Assembly (NCBI RefSeq): GCF_000703005.1
Contig: NZ_JNLH01000001.1
Coordinates: 337,501-401,500 of the forward strand
DNA: 64,000 nucleotides
Origin: Pseudobutyrivibrio ruminis HUN009
GTDB taxonomy: Bacteria > Bacillota > Clostridia > Lachnospirales > Lachnospiraceae
Direction: 5' to 3'
Part shown: positions 59,931 to 64,000 of the stretch, one piece after another
How the letters are laid out: every line of letters begins with the position of its first letter
How positions within the stretch are numbered: position 1 is the first letter of the stretch
Program-made: the position numbers and the translations under genes
The notes under the pieces: generated by a model
The model's input: only the letters and a program-made list of their open reading frames with translations
Told to the model about the DNA's origin: nothing
Databases searched by the model: none

Positions 59931-61432
59931 TGAAATTAGTAGCTTATATTTTAATCGCAGTATTTTTTATATTAGCTATCGCTGCCTTTTATTTTGCAAT
60001 CAACGTAAAAGGCAGAAAGGCATTTATAGCTTTAATATACCTGTTTTGTTTAGTATTCACTGCAAGCGCAGGCGTCTTTTACGCCAACTATGTGCCTGAC
60101 ACATCACCAGATGAATCAGCTCACATTGCATATGTTTATTACCTGGAAAGCACAGGTGAGATAATTCCTCATTTCGAAGACATGCACATCTTCAGCAATG
60201 TTGTTATGAAGTGGTCGGAAATTCCAAACTATGCTTACATGGAAGATCTTGTAAACTATCTATGCCACCCACCTCTTTATTATCACATCATGCGTCTTGC
60301 TGGTGGCTTTTCTCCTACAGAATCAGATGTAGTTATTACAATCCAAAAAATGCAGCTTCGATACTTCAGCTTAGGCATCAGTATCATTGGACTTTTACTA
60401 TTCTTCTACATCGGATACTCAAGATTATCAAAGGACATGCCATGGGTTCATCTTGTATACGCAATGACTGTGTCATCAATCCCAATGCTTTCATATGAGC
60501 TCTGCGCCGTAACAAATGATGCACTTACACTTACAACAGCAGCACTTTGCATCCTTGGATTGATTCGATTTAGTGAAGGCAAGCGCAACATACTAACCTA
60601 TGTTTTAATTGCCCTGGGCATCACTGCATCACTTTTGACAAAACTTACTGCAGCCATCCTTTGCATCCTAATGGCACTCATCGTATTGATTGTAACCATG
60701 ATAAAAGAAAAAAGCCTCGCACCACTTATCTGCAAGGCCTTCTTTATATCATTGCCTATATACGCCGTAGCCATAGCCTACTACGGAATCATTTACTCGC
60801 GCTACGGAACACTACATCCTTCCTTAGAGCTTATCTCTTCAAAGGAATACTTCGAAAATACGATATACTACGTTGCTGAGTCAGAGCGTCGCACTTACAA
60901 CTTCAGCCAATACCTATCGTACTACATAGAGCGATTCTTCCTATCATGGTCAGGCATCGAATCTGTATATCGTTTCACAAAAACCTACATATACAGCCTC
61001 ACAGCCATACCATACGAAATCCTCTGGGTAATCCCAGCACTTGTATTCACACCTGCTGTAAAGAAATGTGCTGGCAGACTCAGCCTACCAGTTATCGCAG
61101 GATGGATTTCACTAATAGTAACATCCCTCTACCAGTTTAAAAGCGCCTACGGCTCATTCCAAAGCCGCGGCTACCTTGGAGGCTTCGCATCCCGTTACTA
61201 CATACCATTCATGCCAATCTTCGCACTGGCCGTAGCCCTACTATTCCTTGGCATGCACGCAGACAATGGATTCGAACCAAGCACCGGCGTCACCACAATT
61301 TCCGGCGACTTCCCAACCTACCGACGCCGCCTCCTGTACAACACACTAATCTACACCCTAGCCCTGGCCTTTGCCTTCCTCATGTACTACGGAAGCCTAC
61401 CATTCTTCCTGCTACACTACGCAAGTATGTAA
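59930..61432 (+). CDS. DUF2142-like polytopic membrane protein (GT-C type)
   Basis: A 500-residue protein with about 12 helices. The acidic motif YVPDTSPDESAHIAYVYYL in the first external loop fits DUF2142 and other GT-C fold proteins, which use polyprenyl-phosphate sugars. It could be a glycosyltransferase or take the place of a polymerase in this cluster. The last three residues and the stop (from 61424) lie in the left arm of inverted-repeat copy 3. Its last 150 codons are C-rich at third positions. A divergent second version of its last 40 codons is at 61858-61980. Confidence 0.8.
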   Translation: MKLVAYILIAVFFILAIAAFYFAINVKGRKAFIALIYLFCLVFTASAGVFYANYVPDTSPDESAHIAYVYYLESTGEIIPHFEDMHIFSNVVMKWSEIPNYAYMEDLVNYLCHPPLYYHIMRLAGGFSPTESDVVITIQKMQLRYFSLGISIIGLLLFFYIGYSRLSKDMPWVHLVYAMTVSSIPMLSYELCAVTNDALTLTTAALCILGLIRFSEGKRNILTYVLIALGITASLLTKLTAAILCILMALIVLIVTMIKEKSLAPLICKAFFISLPIYAVAIAYYGIIYSRYGTLHPSLELISSKEYFENTIYYVAESERRTYNFSQYLSYYIERFFLSWSGIESVYRFTKTYIYSLTAIPYEILWVIPALVFTPAVKKCAGRLSLPVIAGWISLIVTSLYQFKSAYGSFQSRGYLGGFASRYYIPFMPIFALAVALLFLGMHADNGFEPSTGVTTISGDFPTYRRRLLYNTLIYTLALAFAFLMYYGSLPFFLLHYASM

Positions 61433-61724
61433 AGCACAGACATGAAATTGTACAAAAGGTTTTCGTACAAGGCTTAGGATAATTGCGTTCATATTACATT
61501 TGCTAAGTAGAACATAAAAAGAGATATTTGTATGTAAGAGCACCGTGGCACATTCAACATCGTGTTTCAAGTGACCACTGCTGCCGCCGTCCTAGCGGCA
61601 GCTGCTCATACATATCAAATATCTCTTTTTGTTCTACTAAGCGCATTCCAAAATCACGCAATTAACCCTAAGTCTTGCTATGAAAACTTATATAAAGTTT
61701 ATGCTGTCTGTGTATTACATACAG
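61424..61724 (+). repeat. inverted-repeat element family 1, copy 3 (core 61520-61626)
   Basis: About 301 bp, roughly half the length of copies 1 and 2. Arms pair as GTATGTAAAGCACAGACA (left, from 61425) with the complement of TGTCTGTGTATTACATAC (right, about 61705-61722). The 107-bp core is in the opposite orientation to copies 1 and 2 and differs at a few sites: AACATCGTGTT here versus AACGTCCTGTT, keeping the small inner stem. It inserts exactly at the 3' end of the DUF2142 gene. Confidence 0.8.
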
Positions 61725-61857
61725 TGGCAACTAAATTGCAAAGAATTTAAAGAACACACGCAATCAGACTTGCGACACATTACACCTAGGTAATCATAAT
61801 CCGAAGTGATGCATCAACCCGCAAGGCTGGCTGTCCCTCCACACTCATAAATAGCTG

Positions 61858-61980
61858 GGCGACTTCCCAACCTACCGCAAAAAGCTTCTCTACAATACAA
61901 TCATTTACGTTATAGCACTGATATACACCTTTTTACTATTCTATGGGAACTTCCCATTTTTCTTGTTACACTACACGTAA
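61858..61980 (+). pseudogene. duplicated C-terminal fragment of the DUF2142 gene
   Basis: Forty codons plus stop reading GDFPTYRKKLLYNTIIYV and ending PFFLLHYT, closely matching GDFPTYRRRLLYNTLIYT and PFFLLHYASM at the end of the preceding gene. The first 20 bases are identical, later ones differ mainly at third positions. No start codon or ribosome binding site is seen. It retains its own terminator, so it may be the original operon end or the remnant of a second, mostly deleted gene copy. Confidence 0.75.
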
Positions 61981-62010
61981 GGCGAGCCAAAAGACTCACC
62001 TTTGTTTGTT
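61979..62010 (+). terminator. terminator after the DUF2142 fragment
   Basis: Stem AAGGCGAG/CTCACCTT with one mismatch and an 8-base loop, followed by TGTTTGTTG. It begins at the stop codon of the duplicated fragment. Confidence 0.55.
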
Positions 62011-62028
62011 GTATCTCGCGAAGCAATA

Positions 62029-62295
62029 CTACTGTTCAAAACACCTATATAAATAAACAATAGCAAGTATTATTGTAGCAACCACATGAATAACAGCAAA
62101 TGGTTTGAGTGATACCTGCGCTGTAAACCAAGCGATAGGTGATATAAGTCCTGTCAAAAATACTATGGCTGCAATAATTACATGCTTCAAAGTAAAAGCA
62201 TTCTTCGTTATCGCATTAAAAGCCTCAAGTAAAAGTAATACAACAACTGGTAATATAATAGTATCTATCTTAGATAAGAAAATAATTGTTAACAT
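62029..62295 (-). CDS. small membrane protein, 88 aa
   Basis: An 88-residue protein with three hydrophobic helices, beginning MLTIIFLSKIDTIILPVVVLL, and almost no loops. No family is recognised. GGAGG lies 6 bases before the ATG, supporting expression. It is convergent with the polysaccharide operon end. Confidence 0.6.
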   Translation of the reverse strand: MLTIIFLSKIDTIILPVVVLLLLEAFNAITKNAFTLKHVIIAAIVFLTGLISPIAWFTAQVSLKPFAVIHVVATIILAIVYLYRCFEQ

Positions 62296-62381
62296 ATTAA
62301 TCCTCCCTGTATATAAAACAAATCATTGAAATCAAGTCATGTTAAAATTCCTTCGATTTTTACATTTCAATTCACTCCTAT

Positions 62382-63389
62382 TTACTCTGCCGGCATCCAT
62401 GTCTGTAGAGTGGTAATGGAGCCGTCTTCAGCAATATAATTAAGTACCTGGTTTTCTCCACTAATGCCATTTACTAATTCTCCACCGCCCATTACCTTAG
62501 AATAAGCATAAATCGTATCTACTCCATAAGAACTTCCGTCACTATAATAGTCTACATACTTGACATCATAAGCGTTAGTATCCTTTTCGTTCCCACTAAT
62601 ATCATATAAACGAATTCCTCTTTCAGCATTTTCATTCCAAAGATAGCCACCTACACTTTCATCATATTCCCCAAGCTCTTCATACTTAATCTCAGCAACT
62701 ATCTCGCCATCTAGGTAAAATGAATCGTACATATTCTGATAGATATATCCATCTTCCACTCCAAAAGTAATATGTTGTAATTCAGTCTCCTCAATCTCTT
62801 CACATGATTCTAAATCAAACTTGTGTAACGTTGCATATTCATAATCAGAATCAGTGCCCATCTCGTACACATAGGTCCAATAGTACAGTGTGTCATTTGC
62901 AACTATAGGCTTTGCGCCGTCTGTGAGATATTCCCCTTTGTAATCCTCTAGAGAAAATCTATATATTTGATATTGAGAATCATCAGTCCCAACATATTTA
63001 TCCCACGCACAATAAATATATCCCTTGTAAACACTTATACTGTTAAATCCATTTGTGCCGTCATTAGAAACTATCTCTATTTCTTCGCCAGTAGATAAAT
63101 CCCTTGCTATTATGCCCGTATGACATCCACCTCCTGCAACTGCATAATAAAGGATTCCGTCATAAACAGCTCCTGGTCCAGAAGTCACCATACCTTCAGG
63201 CTCTTGATATTCAATTATCTCATCTTCCGAAACTTCCTCTATAATATTAGAACTAGTATCAGCTGCTATTTCTTCCACAACTTGAGGTGTGTCTTCAACA
63301 ACTTCTACATTGGTATTTGATGCTCCGCATCCTGAAAATATCACTGTAGCCATCACAAGTGACATTAAAAAACTAAAATTCTTTCTCAT
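62382..63389 (-). CDS. lipoprotein with beta-propeller-like repeats (DUF5050 type)
   Basis: A 335-residue lipoprotein with lipobox IFSGCGA. A 40-residue acidic, Val/Glu-rich linker precedes a domain made of repeated short motifs such as VYDGILYYAVAG, VYKGYIYCAW, VANDTLYYWTYV and VEDGYIYQN, each of DUF5050 beta-propeller form. The ATG at 63389 is chosen because GGAGGA lies 7 bases before it. Role unknown; it is probably exposed outside the membrane. Confidence 0.75.
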   Translation of the reverse strand: MRKNFSFLMSLVMATVIFSGCGASNTNVEVVEDTPQVVEEIAADTSSNIIEEVSEDEIIEYQEPEGMVTSGPGAVYDGILYYAVAGGGCHTGIIARDLSTGEEIEIVSNDGTNGFNSISVYKGYIYCAWDKYVGTDDSQYQIYRFSLEDYKGEYLTDGAKPIVANDTLYYWTYVYEMGTDSDYEYATLHKFDLESCEEIEETELQHITFGVEDGYIYQNMYDSFYLDGEIVAEIKYEELGEYDESVGGYLWNENAERGIRLYDISGNEKDTNAYDVKYVDYYSDGSSYGVDTIYAYSKVMGGGELVNGISGENQVLNYIAEDGSITTLQTWMPAE

Positions 63390-63499
63390 TTTCATTCCTC
63401 CATTTTGTACAGTCTTCAAAATATTGCTACCTTCTTTTGTAACATTTGTTGCTTATGAAGATATAATAGTAAAATACGTTTTGAAAATACTGTACACAT

Positions 63500-64000
63500 C
63501 TAGTTTTTATCATTATCATCAAACCATGCGTTTATTACTGCCTTTATTCCAGCGTAAATAGCTCCTACACTAATTAAGCCTACAACCAGCAAGAAAAATA
63601 TAACAGCTCCATGTGCCGTTGGACTGAGTTGTGAATATTCACTTTGCGGACCACTAAATTTAGCTATAAAATCAAAACAGTCTGTTAGAGCAGATGATAT
63701 TCCAAGCAATGCAAACAATCCCATTATTGCTTGAAGTTTGTTGTCTCGTTTCTTCTCTTTTTCTTCTTGCTCCTTTTGGATTCGATCGTCTTCAGCTTCT
63801 CTTTCTTCCCTTTGTAGACTATCTAATGCCGCCAGACCACTGCTCACACTTTTTACATCTTCATGAATTCTGTATCTATCTTTAAGATAAATGTAATACT
63901 CATTTTGATGGTGAATATAGCTAACAGATGTTGCCATGCTTTTTGCTAGAAATAGATTAATCTCCCCGTATAATTTAGTAATCTCACTGTCAATCGGATT
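63500..64000 (-). CDS. membrane protein, C-terminal part, cut by the window edge
   Basis: The reading frame is open through the right edge of the window, so a start inside the window at 63937 is only the first ATG, not necessarily the real one. The visible 166 residues have a charged coiled-coil (EREAEDDRIQKEQEEKEKK) followed by two membrane helices. This arrangement, helical domain, coiled coil, two C-terminal helices, recalls CorA-like topology, but the GMN motif is absent. I do not name a family. Confidence 0.5.
   Translation of the reverse strand, partial: NPIDSEITKLYGEINLFLAKSMATSVSYIHHQNEYYIYLKDRYRIHEDVKSVSSGLAALDSLQREEREAEDDRIQKEQEEKEKKRDNKLQAIMGLFALLGISSALTDCFDFIAKFSGPQSEYSQLSPTAHGAVIFFLLVVGLISVGAIYAGIKAVINAWFDDNDKN

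Noticed and set aside
61562..61750. 62-codon frame in inverted-repeat copy 3 as a gene
   Set aside because: It is only the element core read through; the conserved upstream ATG is followed by a stop in this copy and no ribosome binding site precedes the internal start.

Overview
The window is chromosomal DNA from an AT-rich, anaerobic Firmicute, most likely a Lachnospiraceae of the Butyrivibrio/Pseudobutyrivibrio type. The evidence is protein content and style: a SCIFF peptide with its radical-SAM maturase, a fused SecDF, an FprA-type flavodiiron protein, L-lactate dehydrogenase, many lipoproteins with acidic linkers, strong AAGGAGG ribosome binding sites and DUF4317/DUF4186/DUF5067/DUF5722 proteins. 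The genus is inferred; no rRNA is present. I found no tRNA, rRNA, CRISPR array, transposase, integrase or phage gene. Layout: (1) 1-7.4 kb, minus strand: small accessory and detoxification genes (hydrolase, DinJ/YoeB toxin-antitoxin pair, SMR exporter preceded by a chain of tiny ORFs, EamA half-transporter, HD protein, DUF3006-like, DUF4186, MIF-like, nitroreductase, GNAT). (2) 7.4-16.2 kb: lactate dehydrogenase, flavodiiron protein, MATE exporter, EF-P, CYTH protein (plus strand), a GH13 sucrose-phosphorylase-like enzyme and a P-loop kinase. (3) 16.3-25 kb: two DUF5067 lipoproteins, a chemoreceptor co-transcribed with an orphan sugar-binding lipoprotein, a PI-PLC-like protein and a diguanylate cyclase. 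(4) 25-36.5 kb: dapB, a second GGDEF protein, corrinoid adenosyltransferase, typA, serS, then scfA-scfB-secDF and a trigger-factor-like lipoprotein. (5) 36.6-44.3 kb: a maltodextrin-type locus (LacI regulator, binding protein, two permeases, malQ) facing a secreted DUF5722 protein. (6) 44.4-62 kb: cell envelope: HtrA, GlmS, LCP protein, a six-gene exopolysaccharide operon on the minus strand and a divergent GT2-flippase-DUF2142 operon on the plus strand. (7) 62-64 kb: small membrane protein, lipoprotein and a protein truncated by the window edge. The most unusual content is non-coding. Family 1 has three copies of a strictly 107-bp core (11527-11633, 22872-22978, 61520-61626) set in long imperfect inverted-repeat arms, total 635, 638 and about 301 bp. 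The core folds on paper into a three-way junction and shows compensatory changes between copies, yet is also open in one frame encoding a hydrophobic peptide. Copy 3 supplies the stop codon of the preceding gene, and a divergent second copy of that gene's last 40 codons lies beyond it. Family 2 has five copies of a roughly 95-bp hairpin (8444, 13351, 15111, 29634, 44289), each lying sense-oriented downstream of a gene, with an outermost stem whose sequence differs in every copy while pairing is kept. Both look like structured, mobile or duplicated 3'-UTR elements, and neither matches an RNA family I can name. How the genes work together: GlmS and the UDP-sugar pyrophosphorylase can feed nucleotide sugars to the polysaccharide operon, the phosphoglycosyltransferase starts the lipid-linked unit, the GT2 enzymes extend it, the flippase exports it and the LCP protein may attach it to the wall. 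The maltodextrin importer and MalQ, the GH13 phosphorylase and lactate dehydrogenase belong to sugar fermentation.
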